Below are positions 44,398 through 56,533 of a DNA stretch of 64,000 nt, piece by piece. Positions within the stretch are counted from its first letter, which is position 1, and each line of letters opens with the position of its first letter. The notes beneath the pieces were generated by a model. It saw only the letters and a list, made by a program, of their open reading frames with translations. It was not told where the DNA came from and made no database searches. This DNA comes from Roridomyces roridus. Its lineage: Eukaryota; Basidiomycota; Agaricomycetes; Agaricales; Mycenaceae. The translations under genes and the position numbers were made by a program. The stretch spans positions 186,001 to 250,000 of the forward strand of contig JARKIF010000050.1 of the NCBI GenBank assembly GCA_029378245.1, in the 5' to 3' direction.

Positions 44398-45727
44398 GAT
44401 GCGGGCAGTAGAGGTGGTCGTTGGCTGGGAACGATTGGAAAGAATGTTGCGGGACGCCTGGAAGTCGTCAATGGCACTGCCTGACAGTCATTTGTACTAT
44501 TTGAGAGTGACAATGTAGCGCGCGCCGCGCGGGTTGTTGGCCATGCTGTTAAAAAGCTGTTCAACACGTGTCGAGCGATGCGAATATGTGGCCTGAATGA
44601 AATCCTTGACATCGGGCGCAAAGACCGGCGTTTCCTTCGTCTGAATAACTGGCGCACATCTTCGACGCGCCGGCCTGTGCCCGCAGTAGGCTGGGAGGAG
44701 TCCGCAAAGAAATGTGCGCTCTGAAAGGCTGGGATTGAATTTTGAACCGAAGGGGCGACGCACCAGATGACAACTTGAGGATCTTGAATCTTGAATCCTG
44801 GATGCCGGCGCCTGTTGATCCCATAAGGGTCCGTACGAGACGCGACGGCATGATCAAGTTCTCCACGAGTCACTCTGAGACTGTAGCAGGCTGGACCCTT
44901 GGTGGTGCTCATTGCCCGGGTTGCAGGGACTCAGAGAATGACGTCGGCCCATGGGAACAGGCTGGCGTTGGCCAGGTACCAGCCAAGCACAAGGGCAGAG
45001 TTCAACAACGGTCAAAACCACGCTGCGGAGAGACACAGTTGCACTTCGTGTTGAAGGACGTTGAGAAGAGGTTATCCGTGCCCGTCGGGCAAATCGGCTA
45101 CACAGGGTCCCCGTGGGAGACTTTCGGGTCACTGCTGATGCGACTGATCGTTTCAGCCAAAGTTGACGTGATCCTATCAAATCATACGTAGGGAGGGTCC
45201 GAGGTCAAAAAAACTTTTACCAGAAGTTGCTCAGAATGTCTCCTTATGCACGAAAAACATCGCCATCATTGGGTTTCCTTTTTTGGAATCAAAAACTCTC
45301 TCTCACGATACGTTGTGTAGCCGATCTGCCCGACCGATCCGTGAGATTCTCACGGTCACGGCTTTTTGCCACGGTTTTGATCAGTTCGCGCGTCAAGTTG
45401 AACTCAACGGCGTTTCGATTGCTGCGCGGTGAAATCGCGAGCATTCGCAGTCGGAGTTTTGTGAGCCAACCTCAACCTTGTCCCCACAAAAAACGCACGC
45501 CCATCATCGATCCTCCGCCTGTGGCGGCCTTTCCTCCGCATCACAAATCGCAAGCCCAATGCGGTCAAAAGCTTCCGGTTCTCATAGAGCTGCATCTGAC
45601 TCGTTTGAAAAGAAGCTTAAGTAAGTTTTTCTGCTGTCTCAGAGGACGATCGAGCGGTACGTACCCCAGTTCGCTCCTCACATTTCCGACGCTACCTGGG
45701 CTCAGCCGAAAAAATGGAACCCGCCAC
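44398..45727. other. Gene-poor region upstream of copy E
   Basis: A minus-strand open stretch at 44497-44763 (PVFAPDVKDFIQATYSHRST..., ending RYIVTLK) has coding-like composition and could be a terminal exon, but no partner exon or family is recognisable. 45510-45727 is the second copy of the dispersed repeat found at 40590-40790. Confidence 0.3.
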
Positions 45728-46150
45728 CAAGGGGGTACCGAAATTTTGGTGATGGAACATACGCCCCTTTAGGGGTTAAAAATGGGCTGCGAATCCGAAT
45801 CTGACCTCCAAATGTGTCCAAGGTCCGTCCTCGTGGAGATCTGGCCGTTTTTGCCGGAAAAAATATTAATATTTTTTCTGATTTTTTTTCTGGACGTTTC
45901 GGCTCAGTGCCAGCAACTTTTGAAAAAAGTTTTTGGAGCGAGGGGACTAACTAACGTAATGATCGGATCAATTCTGCCTATATATGGTATGCCATCACCC
46001 ATAAAAGGCAGGTGATCACGCCCACAAAAGTGCCCGTATCTCCTCAACCACGCCACCCTGAGACATTTCACGGTAGGTGCCTGTATGCCAGACCTCATTT
46101 GAGTCTAAAAGGGGCGTATAGTACTTATTTCATTTTTTGGTACCCCCTTG
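45728..46150. mobile_element. hAT-like miniature inverted-repeat element
   Basis: A 423-bp element with terminal inverted repeats CAAGGGGGTACC (left) and GGTACCCCCTTG (right). Homology extends inward to the CGCCCCTTT/AAAGGGGCG blocks. It is flanked by a perfect 8-bp direct repeat CCCGCCAC (45720-45727 and 46151-46158). An 8-bp target duplication with CA-starting termini is typical of the hAT superfamily. There is no transposase frame, so it is non-autonomous. It lies inside or beside the 45510-45740 repeat. Confidence 0.75.
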
Positions 46151-46589
46151 CCCGCCACCGCTTTCACTTATGGAAGAGCTCGTTGGTTCAAAGCACAAAG
46201 GCTGGTATGGATGGGACCTGACGGCTGGGATTCCTGTGGCGGTAGAGTCCGCCATGGCAGTCTCAGGTACTGTTCTGAGGATACAACGGATACGTCATCT
46301 AGCCTCTTGGCTCCGAACTACTTACTGTCTGGTTGAATTCAAGTTGAACTTTAGAATCGGATCGAATGTCTCGAGTCCAAGTCAAAGACCACGCCGATTT
46401 TGCATATTAATACAGCATATATTGAACTGTCCAAGATACAGAGAAGCCCTAAGAGTGCTACATAATACTTACCGAAAGCTACCTATTGACTACATACGAA
46501 AAAGTTCATACATGTGTTGTCCATATAAGAGTTCATAAGTACACGAGATGTCCAAAATGATAAATCAAGTCTGTCCAAAATCAACCAAT

Positions 46590-46934
46590 TTACGGCGCAG
46601 GTCCATATCCACGCAACCATGCTCTAAACACTTCAACCTGTTCACGTGTCTTGTTCGGGCACCTTCTGCATATGTTTCGACAGCCTGTGGTCCCACATAC
46701 GAACCAGTGGCGCGCGTCTCGCTGATGGTTAAACGAGTGGGCTACAGGCTGGCCCGGTTGTAGCGGTCTCATGCCATAAAGGGGGTTCCTACACCCGCAG
46801 TCGTGACGGGCATGAGTGGACAACCTGCATTGAGTAAACTGACCGAGGCTGTCGCTCCTACAGGCCTCGCACACGGGGTCGATGTCGGGTCTTGGGGGGC
46901 GAAAAGACACAGCAAAATTGGTGGTTGAAGACAT
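46590..46934 (-). CDS. Small Cys-rich protein, function unknown
   Basis: Single-exon open frame of 114 aa, starting MSSTTNFAVSFRPPRPDID and ending GYGPAP. Nine or more Cys and several His are arranged in pairs (VCEACRSD, CRLSTHARHDCGCRN, HSFNHQRDARHWFVCGTTGCRNICRRCP), suggesting one or two zinc-binding knuckles. A clear ATG and the absence of stops support it, but I recognise no family. A Cys/His-rich open stretch of similar style occurs at 51004-51300 on the same strand. Confidence 0.5.
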   Translation of the reverse strand: MSSTTNFAVSFRPPRPDIDPVCEACRSDSLGQFTQCRLSTHARHDCGCRNPLYGMRPLQPGQPVAHSFNHQRDARHWFVCGTTGCRNICRRCPNKTREQVEVFRAWLRGYGPAP

Positions 46935-48191
46935 AGGGGATTTGGTGATTGTGAGTATGTTTGGGATAAAGAGTGTTGTAAAAGATTGTATGTGGGTGAG
47001 GGAAAGAGAGTGTGAGTTGGTTGGTTTAGTTGCACTTTCCAGGTGGTTTATATACCTCTAGCCCGAGTCCAACCTAGTCAATGCGGCTTCCGCTGCGCAT
47101 TTTGTTCAATAGTCATTCCAAGTCGAGGCGCAGCAACGTGGTAAGATAAAACCTGAAGAAGAAGCAACTATTCCATATACGCACAAAGGTTGACAGTAAA
47201 CGCCGTACGAATGTGGGTCCGAGTCATCCAGAGATGGCAGTTTGGTAATTTGATTCGTTTTGTGGGTCCATGAAGACTGCGGAGGAAGGCGGGAGCTGCG
47301 CAAGCTGTGTGCCGAGGACTGAAAGGTGTGTCGCGGACTCAGACTTGCTCAACTGGCGTCGCTGTGAGTCCCATCGAACATTCCTGAGCCCAGAAATTGA
47401 AGACGCCGTTGTTGGGATTGTTAATAACTGCGGTTCGAACATTCCACAATCCGATATATTATTCACAGGGCCAGCACAGGGAGGACAAGAAACAGACAGA
47501 ACCACGCAGGAATGCGCGTCAGAAACCTCACCAAAATTTTATTCATCCATGGCGGCCGCAGTGAGCGCAGAAAAGCAGAGGTCAACCCTGTTCCCGTCGG
47601 TTCGAAAATAGCGCTCCTCCCAGTGGTATATCGAATTTGGCAGGTACGATAGCAAGCCGCCTTGGTGAGGATCGCACGACAAGATTATTCGAGTCTTCGA
47701 GTCCGAGACTTTCCAGGAAATATTTGGTGCAGGGACTACCAGAAAGGTTAGAATCGAGCCATAGATGAGTCCAGGGAGACCATTCAGCGCCTGAAAGCGG
47801 AGTGCAGTGATTATGCAGGATCCTCTGGCCAACTGCCAAAGCCCAAGATGCGGATGAGTTCGAATTTGACCTCACCCAGAGGGAAACGACGTGCTGTCCA
47901 AGTCCTGATATCGAATTTTAATGGGATTCCCGCCGAAGGATAAGAAACGTCTACTCAGTGTTGAGCAGCGAGCTGGTCATTTTCAAGAGGAAGACGAGGC
48001 TGTGCTGTTGATCAGTGCCATTTTAGGAAACACCGTCTCCGTTCTTCCCATTTCCCGACAAGTTCCCGACCTCGAAATCCCGACGAGCTGAGGCCTCTTA
48101 CTCCCAAACCCTTCTGGGAAGAGCGTCGTTTGTGGTGCTGATGACAGGCTCCTTGGCGCCAAACCCGATCAATTCAATCATGACCTCGTCT
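46935..48191. other. Region without a supported gene
   Basis: Overlapping minus-strand frames at 47224-47505 and 47539-47875 have coding-like composition, but neither frame shows a domain, start context or convincing introns. Confidence 0.3.
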
Positions 48192-48224
48192 CGACGTCAT
48201 CCAGTGGCTCCCGTTGAATAAAAG
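48192..48224 (+). promoter_or_regulatory. Promoter elements of the Ish1-like gene
   Basis: CGACGTCA (48192-48199), one base from a perfect ATF/CRE site, lies about 60 bp before the ATG. A TATA-like GAATAAAAG (48216-48224) and then a C/T-rich run to the start follow, a layout common in strongly expressed fungal genes. Confidence 0.4.
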
Positions 48225-48260
48225 ACCACCCTCCGCTTCCACCTCTTTACTTTTACCACC

Positions 48261-49780
48261 ATGAGACTCTCCACGACCCTCATCTTGTCTCTTTCATTGA
48301 CCTGCGCCTCCGCGTCGTGGTTTGGCTCAGATACACCTCGTATGTCGCCACTACTCTTCTCTTCCCTTTCCTAATGAATCGCAGAATACAACGAATGGTC
48401 CTCCACCGAGCTCAAACAGTGGCTCGAAGAGCACCGCATCAAAGTCCCCGACACCTACTCCCAGCAACAGCTCAAAAACCTCGTCCAATCCAACTGGGAC
48501 TCTGCCTCGACATGGACCGCCGACCAGTATGCCAGCGCCCAAAAGTCTTTCGCCGACCTGCGTGAGGCGTCGTTCGATGCGTGGGACGAGTCGAAGCTGC
48601 GCGAGTTTCTCCTGGAGCAGGGTGTCGTTGCTCCCAAGGGCCCGCGCGAGCAGCTCGTCTTGCTTGCCAAGAACAAGTATGCTGATTACACCCGCGCGGC
48701 GTCTTCCCTTGGTGCACAAGCGAGCACTGCTGTCTACGGCGACTCGACCCACCAGTTCACCAAGAGTGCGTCGAGCGTGGTTGCACAAGCTACCCGTTCG
48801 GCCGCCCGCCAGCTCGACGATACGAAGGATTACGTGTATTCGACGTGGGAGGATAACCAGCTGCGGGACTACCTCGAGGAGAAGGGCGCGCTTGCCAAGG
48901 ACACTGCGGACAAGACCCGCAGCGATTTGCTCACGATGATGCACACTGCCTACGCTGCTGTCGCTACGCCGATTTGGGAAGCTTGGTCTACCTCGTACAT
49001 GGTGCGTTCTCCTTTTTCTTCACTAGTCACTTGTCGCTGACGGGAAACGCAGCGTGAATGGCTCATCGCACACGAGCTCTATCCCGCCTCCGCACCGCCT
49101 CCCGCCACCGACGTCTTGAAAGCCAAGATGGCGCACTACTACTACGACGTCAACGACAGCGTTTGGTCCACGTGGAGTGACTCTGACCTCAAAGCCTGGC
49201 TCGTCTCGCACAACGTCATCAAGAGCGACGCCCAGATCCAGCGCGAGAAGCTCGTCAAGCTCATCGAGGACAATTACGCCAACGCCCAAGACACGGTTTG
49301 GGGCGCGTGGTCGGATAGCCAGATGCGCGAGTGGTTGATCGAGCATGGGGTTGACAAGGTTCCCGCGAAGAGAGATCAGTTGGTCAAGATGATGCATGCA
49401 AAGTATGACGGTGCAATGGCGACTGGGGCTGATTACTTGACCTGGCCCGATGCGCGGCTGCGTGCTTACCTCCGGAATCGCGGCATTGACGAGTCGGCGT
49501 TGCCGACTGAGCGCCCTGGATTGCTTCGTGCGTCTTCCCGCTTCCTATCATTCAGTCACTGACTCTTTGCGCAGAGGAAACCCGTATTCGCTGGGTCCAG
49601 GCGCAGACGACCTTTGAGCGGATCAAGGAGATTGTCAACTCGGGTGTGGAGGCGACGGAGGAGAAGCTGAGTAAGGTGTATGAGATGCTCACGGGCGAGG
49701 GGGAGAAGGCGAAGAAGAAGACGGAGAAGGCTGCTGCCAAGGGCAAGGAGAACGTGAAGAAGGCGAGTGGGGAGCTTTGA
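48261..49780 (+). CDS. Ish1/Msc1-type stress protein with repeated Ish1 domains
   Basis: Signal peptide MRLSTTLILSLSLTCASA, then a tandem array of about six Ish1-type units. Each has a W-[ST]-x4-L-[KR]-x-[WFY]-L signature: WSSTELKQWLEEH, WDESKLREFLLEQG, WEDNQLRDYLEEKG, a unit at MREWLIAHELYP, WSDSDLKAWLVSHN, WSDSQMREWLIEHG, WPDARLRAYLRNRG. It ends in a Lys/Ala-rich helical tail. In fission yeast, Ish1 is a nuclear-envelope protein induced by stress through the Atf1 pathway; the budding-yeast relative is Msc1. The signal peptide implies entry to the ER/nuclear envelope lumen or secretory route. There are three introns (after DTP, after TSYM and near GLL). A near-CRE lies about 60 bp upstream, in line with stress control. 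Confidence 0.85.
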
Positions 49781-51003
49781 ATGAGTCGAGTTGAGAACAG
49801 GTATTGTATTTTAGCGTAAAATGTATATAGTATCCTCCAATTGGAGACTTGCCTAATTGGGTGTTTGGACGAGTGGTATTTGGTCTTGTCTTGCACAATG
49901 CCGTGGATCAATTTGTCGGCATCGCCTTTTACCATTGCGAGCACTCGGCTACTTCCTGGTCAACGGCCCAGCGATCTGGGTCACGCACGCTCCGTTGTAC
50001 ACCTCCGCTGTACACGTCTCAAGTTGGCGGCCGTCGGTCAATGCGACAGGCTCCTTCTGTGGCGCTTGTGTGTGTGGCGCTGTCTGGCGCTGTGGTTCTC
50101 AAGAGTCAAGTGCCAAGTTGTTTTACTCCCCTCGATCAGGGTTCTCGCCGTCGGGTGTGCCTGCCCTCACGGGTGTTTCGGTGATTGTGCAAAATGCTTG
50201 GCTCCTGCACGCTGGGACCAGACGTCGCCAAGTTCGGTGATGTTTACACACTCAGAGAGATGTCACGACTCGGAGACTCATTTGTTAATTTTTTGCGTTC
50301 AAGTCGAACACATCTCAATTGACTCTTCCACTGTTGTCTCCCGGATGTTGGCGCGCATTGCTCCGAGGTACGCTGTACGTACGTACACTTCAATTTGAAC
50401 TGTTCCACTTTTCTGAACCCGTTCTCCGCCGCTCCACAGGAATCTTCCCATCAAGATGATTGCAGTAACGGTGTCGTTCGTAACAGAGTCTTTTATTCGT
50501 GGGGGCTACGGCGGTGTATTCACAGCAAATGCCAGTTTACTGACGTTAGGGCCGTCTAAACTCCGGCTGGCGACAGATATGGCTGATTTGGGTGATTACA
50601 CGCACTCTATCTTGCATCTTGCATGCTAAACTGCATTGTTTGGAAACCCGCTACTATCGCGGGAAGGGTGGTGTGAGATGACATCCGCATGAACCCAGGT
50701 CGCGGAGTTGCAAAGTTATTCGAGGTGAGCTTGCTGGTTGAAACAGGTTGAACTTCGCACTGGACGGCCGTGTCTTCTATCACTGGTGAGAGATATTGTC
50801 CACCGACGTACGCGTGGGCTCTCAGGGTTCGCTACTATGTGCATTTTATTCAAAGCATTTGAACCTACGGACAAGGGAATTACACACGTACAACACGGCC
50901 TAAATTCGAACAATAACGAGACGATGAAGACGAATCTGAGATACTGGTGCGAAAAACTAGTTCTTTTACACGGTAGCGCCCCAAGCGCCGAGATTGAATT
51001 ATA
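49781..51003. other. Intergenic region, nothing supported
   Basis: The plus-strand frames at 49841-50398 overlap each other in different phases and lack domains or splice logic. I see no RNA gene. Confidence 0.35.
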
Positions 51004-51300
51004 GTGTCAGTCCACACGCACACCGCACACAGACTCGGAAGGCTCCGGACCCTCGCATTGGTAACAATGGCGTCCACAGGCGGAGCACCACTGCGAGTGC
51101 ATCGCGTCGAGCGTGGTTTGCTCGTGGAACCGGTGGTCGTTGGGGCAGCCACACACTGCCAACGCGTGGATACGGAGAGGACACCCAGCTTCGCAGTGGG
51201 GACACACGTCCGAGGGCTCGATGGGTGTTGCAGGGGGCGGGGAGTGGGGTGATGGGAGGAGGGGCTGAATCCAGAGTAAGAGCTGTTTCGATTCCTGTGA
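51004..51300 (-). other. Possible Cys/His-rich coding segment
   Basis: The minus-strand frame reads CPHCEAGCPLRIHAL, CGCPNDHRFHEQ, then WCSACGRHCYQC and ends GVRVD. The C-x2-C and C-x-C pairs with His suggest a zinc module. No ATG or upstream exon could be fixed, so it may be a relic. 51301-52018 shows nothing else. Confidence 0.3.
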
Positions 51301-52018
51301 ATGCGAATTAACTGCGATGAATTATGTTCGAGTCATAGGGTGATGCGTACGCGCAACGAACGGCGCCTCCGGAAAGTCGTTCGACGACGAGATGCAGTCT
51401 GGTGGGCGACTACGAGCGGCTTGCAGCCGACCAGAATCGAAACCAACGACGAGCCATCCGAGAGGCGAGCAAAAGGCGGATTGGGAAACATGGGTGTTTG
51501 TGGGCGCACCCTGGCATCGAGTCGGACTTTAAATACACGATTTCATTAAGCCATTGCGTAATTTCACGCAGGTTTGCAGCCGGTGAAATTCGAGAATATA
51601 TATATGATTATTGGACGCTTGACATCACGGCCAAGGGCCCATCCGTATTGGCTGGCAAAAAAAGGCCGCAGAACGGCTTCAAGCGGGATGTCCGTTTTCC
51701 CGAGCCGTCGGAGGCTAGCCTTGGCGGCCGTGGTTGCATTCATAAAATTACCTTGGAACGTTCCAATATAGGAGGGACAAAAAATGATTTTTTACGCGCT
51801 GAAGCGGCCGAGTCCGGACGGCATCACGAACGTGATGATTGCAAGTTCAAATGTGGCTGTGACATGGGTTGAACTTTCCAGCTCAGCTGACGATCCACGA
51901 AAGATATCTCGAAATAGCGGATTTGGGACGTTGCTGGACGGCGTAACGGAACTTCTCAGTGATAATTGAACATAATGGCCGACAAATTGAAACTATTCCA
52001 TATTTCATTCGAATACAT

Positions 52019-55000
52019 TCACTCAAGGTACTCCACACGACGCAAATGCGCCACCCAGGCTCTCGCATCATCCACCCCAAGCGGCTTTACATCCATCATC
52101 TCAGGCACCACCTTGGTAGCAACCGCAGTCGACAACTCCGGTGACAACACATCCCGGTCGCTCGACAGCGGCATCTGTGGTAGTAGAGAACGGAAGAAAT
52201 CAAGCAGCCTCACACCCGGATTCTTGGACGCCTCGGACTCTTCCGACGCAGCGGCCTCTAGAGACTCGAACCACTCTGCATACGGAACGAGCGGGAGTGC
52301 GAGCGCATCTGAGAGCGGAGCCATGACGCTAGACATGGGCGCCGGGTGTGGATGCACGATATGCAGATATCGCGAGTCGCTCGTCCGCATGTTGACGATA
52401 GCCTTGGCCGAATGGTCGATCGGGAACCACGTTACATGCTAAATGGACTCTGTCAGATATGTACAAGGAATTCCAACCGTGGTGAAACTGACCCCAGAAA
52501 TATCGGGCAGGTGACCGAGAAGTTGGCTCGATCGAAGAAGGACGGGGAACCAGTCGGTTGAGTTCCACGCTCCGTTCGCAGCGCCGGAGAGTTGGCCCGG
52601 ACGCACGATGACGGGAAAAAAGGTCGTCTTCTGAGCAACCTCCGCCAGTAGTTGCTCTGCCACCCATTTGGACTCGGTGTATCCCTGTCCGACGGCAATC
52701 TGCGGGTCGGAAACGGTTTCTTCCAGGGCGACTTTCGTTCGATCGAGATCTATGGGACCAGGTTAGCCCGGTTGAATGAGCGATAGCAGGAGCAAGAATT
52801 ACGTACTCCGGAAGATTCCAGCAGTGCTGACGAACACGAACCGCGGTGGAGCCGCATGTGGACTCGACAGCGCAAAATCAACCAACTGACGTGTTCCCGC
52901 GACGAGAGGCTCCATCGACGGAAGCGAATATTGAAATCGACCTTCCAAGCTGCTCGCCTTCAGCACAGTATCCACCGTTGAAGCAAAATATGTTACCGTT
53001 ATGCACGATTGTGGTGACACTTTCCTGCAACTCCTTGTACTTGTTCGAGCAGAGTCCGAGCTCCGGTAAAGTCAGGTTCGCCTCGAGCAACTCCAATTTC
53101 GTCGACTCGAGTAGTTGGCCATCAAGACCGTTGGTAACAAAGGACGCGCGTTGCCGCTCGTGCACCTTGGAAGGCCGATTGAGAGCATAGACTTTGGATA
53201 TTTCCGGACAAGTCGAGCAGGGGAGCAAGGATATGCGTCCCCAGAGCCCCAGTAGTACCCGTGATAAGGACGACTTCGGTGTTGGGCGTATCGCCGGTGG
53301 GTTGGTGTGTCGGGAACGCCTGAGTGTATTTTCGAACCATCTCTCGCATCGCATCTGCATGCCGGGACGAATCTTCTGGTTTTGAACCCGAAGGCAAGGC
53401 GCGTGAATAGGTCTGCGAGGAGGCGGACTGTTGGGTAGGCGTAGATGAAGTTGCCTGGCACAAATTTCATATCCACGCGTTTTGAATGGCGGAAGGCGTG
53501 CAGTAAGGAGTTGCGTATCCAAGTCGCTTGTAAACTAATTCGAACCGCGTTAATAAATTCCGGCGACGACCAACGTTGAAACACATACCTATCGCAACCA
53601 TGCTGGAACAAATCCTCCTCATCACCCGGCTTCTTGAGCATGACCTCTCCAACAACCCGCCGGACAAACTCGATGATGGACGCAAAATCGAGTGTCTCGG
53701 GTGCCGTCAGATGTGCTTGAGAGGATTTATCCACAACTTCGTAGAGAGCGCGGATTTCTTCCTCGTACATGTCCACGACGACTTTGCGGCGGAGCGTTCC
53801 CTTGGCCGTGAGCTCAACAGGCCGAGAAGGATCTGCCACCAAGATCATCTGCACGGGCGGCCATCAATTCACGATTGCCGCCGAAATCAAACCAACCGAG
53901 TACATACCTCTTTGAACATCCTCGAATGCGTCGGCGCATACCGATTCGCCTGCTCGATCGTCGGCCAAATACTCCGCCGGAACTCAACCACCTTGTCTTG
54001 ATCCGCAGGATCAAACGGTTCGGCGGGGAACATCAAAACTCCGGCATGGAAATGGCCGCGACCAAACATCACAGCGTGTTTGATCCGTGTATCTTTGAGG
54101 AGGATCGCCTCTGCAAAGAAAGTGAGCATTCAATCCGACCTGATTTGAAGAGAGTGTGTACCCAACGGCCCAGGGTTGGTCTTCTCGCCATTGGAATGCA
54201 TGATCTGGTCGTCATGCCGGCCATACACTTTCCAAAGCTTCGGATTCGTCGGGTTCCGCACGAACAAATCGTTCGTCCCAAGCGCCGGAACACCGTCGAC
54301 CTCGCGATCCAACATCGCCGGCGTGTGAATGGCAGTTTTCTGGGTACACGTTAGGCTCGGACATGCCGCTGCGCCTGAAAAGGAAAACACACTTTCACGA
54401 TAAGATGGTAGACACCCGGGATATCCTCCACAGGCTCGAATACCGCGTCCACGTGAGGCGATATCTGTAAATACGAGGTCAGTGATTGGTTTCAGCGGAG
54501 ATGGCATTATGCACGTAAAAGTAGTCCCATCCTTCCTTGGGAGACGCCGCCGGCAAGAACATGGTCAAGTTGCTCGTTTCAGTCCTAGACAAATATTGAT
54601 TCGGATTCGGCGTCCATCCAGAGTAAGAAATACTCACAGTCCGTAGATATGTGCGATGTGCACGCCGTGTTCAACAAGGATGTTGCCAGCAGCCGCTAAT
54701 CCCCAAGTCAGTACGAAGCAACCCAGATATAGTCCACGCACGCTGCAAAGGCCCACCACCAAAGATCTATCACGGCGTTGAAAGAATGAAAGATCTGCTT
54801 TGATCAGGGACGTACCACAGTCCTAAATTTTTGCAAATCACTCAACCGATGCGGTTGACGTGCCCAGCTCTTTCAATAGTATTTCAGCACCGTACCGTCG
54901 CATCATGTAGACAACGTACCTCCAAAAAGACCGGGACGCAAAATAGGAGTGACGATTTGGTCGTAATTGCGCCATCGAACACCCGATCCGGGGTGGGAAC

Positions 55001-56098
55001 AGTCGGCGGGGTCGTGGGTGGGAGAACGGATATTTGCAGACCCGTGAATGCCTGCCGACTATGAGTAGGCATGTTTTTGCGAGGATGGATCACATACCGT
55101 CCAGGGGAGGAGGATAACACCCATCAGATCTTTGGAGTGCTTGTTTAATTGAAGATAAGATGAGGACGGGTGGAGACTCACGAAACATCGGCACAGCCTT
55201 GCTCCACGGTTAGCAGGGAGCTATGCTGGTAGCTACGGCTGCAAACGTACATGGGCGGACAGAATATGACCACAGAGATCCATTTGGCCGTAATCTATCG
55301 CTGTTAGATTTCGGGAGGGAAAGTAGGGATCAAAACTCACATGGAATGAGTCCAGACTCCATCAAAATACGGAATGTGAAGGTGATAGTCTTGGGAAACG
55401 CCGTGGAGCCTTGGAAATAATCAGCGAGGTTCAAGGAGGCTTACTGAATGCTCTCACCCGATGAGTGTAAGATCACAGCGGGTTCCTCCAGCCCAAGTTT
55501 TTGCATCGGAGGCAACGAGGAGGTTGACTCCGAAGGGGCGTATAGATCATCGAACGTCGGCATCGGAAGAATGTTGATTTTCTGCTCCGAGAGCTCGGCA
55601 GCTGCGGCTTCTAGCCAATTTTCGCATCGCCGCGTCGGGGGTTACGAACACGTGGGAACATTTGGTGGACTTGAGGAGATGGGCGACGCCGACGTCCGAG
55701 TTGCGCGGGGAGATGGGGAAGGCTTGAAACCCAGCACGCAGTATCCCAGCGATAGTCGTGAAATATGTGATTTGATCTTTGAGATGGGATGAGAATTGAT
55801 TTTACGCCAAGTCAGTATACGCACCTGCAGCTGCGAGGATTGCGATGACTGGTCGATTCCCAGCTTCAACGTCTCCGACCTGTTCAAGACAGACTTGCCC
55901 GGCTTTGTGGATGGCTCGGGTGGCACGCGACCAGGTTATGGTCTCAACGGTGCCCGTAGAGTCGGCGTAGCAGAAGAGCGGGTGGTTTGGACTGTGCTCT
56001 GCGTGGTGGTCAAAGATCTCTGGGATCAGCAGTGTGCCATCGAGCGGAGGCTGGCGAAAGGTGGACGAGGAGAGTCCTTGGGGTGTCGGGAGGTTCAT
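52019..56098 (-). pseudogene. NRPS-like adenylate-forming reductase (A-T-R), apparently frame-broken
   Basis: Domain order is adenylation, thiolation, reductase. These enzymes activate a carboxylic acid as AMP ester, load it on a carrier domain and release it as an aldehyde with NADPH. Adenylation motifs: HSSGSTAFPK (across an intron near 55420), FHDLMGVILLPW, FCVPVFLE and VYGRHDDQIMHSNGEK. Carrier site: GCDSLQATW with the Ser at an exon junction. Reductase: VVLITGTTGALGTH (NADP site), YTESKW (Tyr/Lys pair) and FVFVSTAGIF. Three frame problems stand out: an extra base at about 55610 (MRKLA / LEAAAAELSEQK), another at about 53205 (after LLDLSGNI, before KVYALNRPSK), and a missing base at about 52935 (HNAW block). 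An alternative acceptor could rescue the last. It is either a recently dead gene or assembly errors; otherwise about 1,050 aa. Divergent from the UbiA-type gene. Confidence 0.6.
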
Positions 56099-56533
56099 TC
56101 GGATTGACGAGGATGAGAAGGCGAGTGGGGGATTTCGGGGTTAAGACAAGAGATAGAGACCAATGCCAATCGGCCGGGCTGCCCGATCTGTGGGGGACCC
56201 TCAATCAAAGATCCTGCAACAGCGCGGGAGAAGAAGTTGAGTTGAAATGACGGAAGATACGAAGAACGGGATCACGTTTTGGCGGTACTCGGCAATCAAT
56301 GATCTCTTTGCCGTCAACATCCACGTCGGGAATGGTGAAAGAACAACGCGCGTCTAAAGGAGTTTCACGGACTCTCGGAGCAGCACTGCAATCACAATAT
56401 CTGTGTTCTGGAATCATCATGACGGCTGGGTCCGGCTACCGACGGGACTCGGTTGAGTCGTTGTATCCACTCGCGATCGGCTGTGCGGAAAAGCGCGCTG
56501 GTTATATAGACGTCGAGAGGTCTAAGACACCGT
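56099..56533. promoter_or_regulatory. Shared divergent promoter, reductase / UbiA-type gene
   Basis: These 435 bp separate the start codons of two oppositely oriented biosynthetic genes. No clear TATA or factor site was recognised. Head-to-head spacing suggests co-regulation. Confidence 0.4.

Noticed and set aside
47406..47450. Second T-loop-like string (GGTTCGAAC)
   Set aside because: No cloverleaf can be drawn around it.
49841..50398. 185-codon plus-strand frame
   Set aside because: Three overlapping frames are open in different phases here, composition is unlike the neighbouring genes, and there is no domain.
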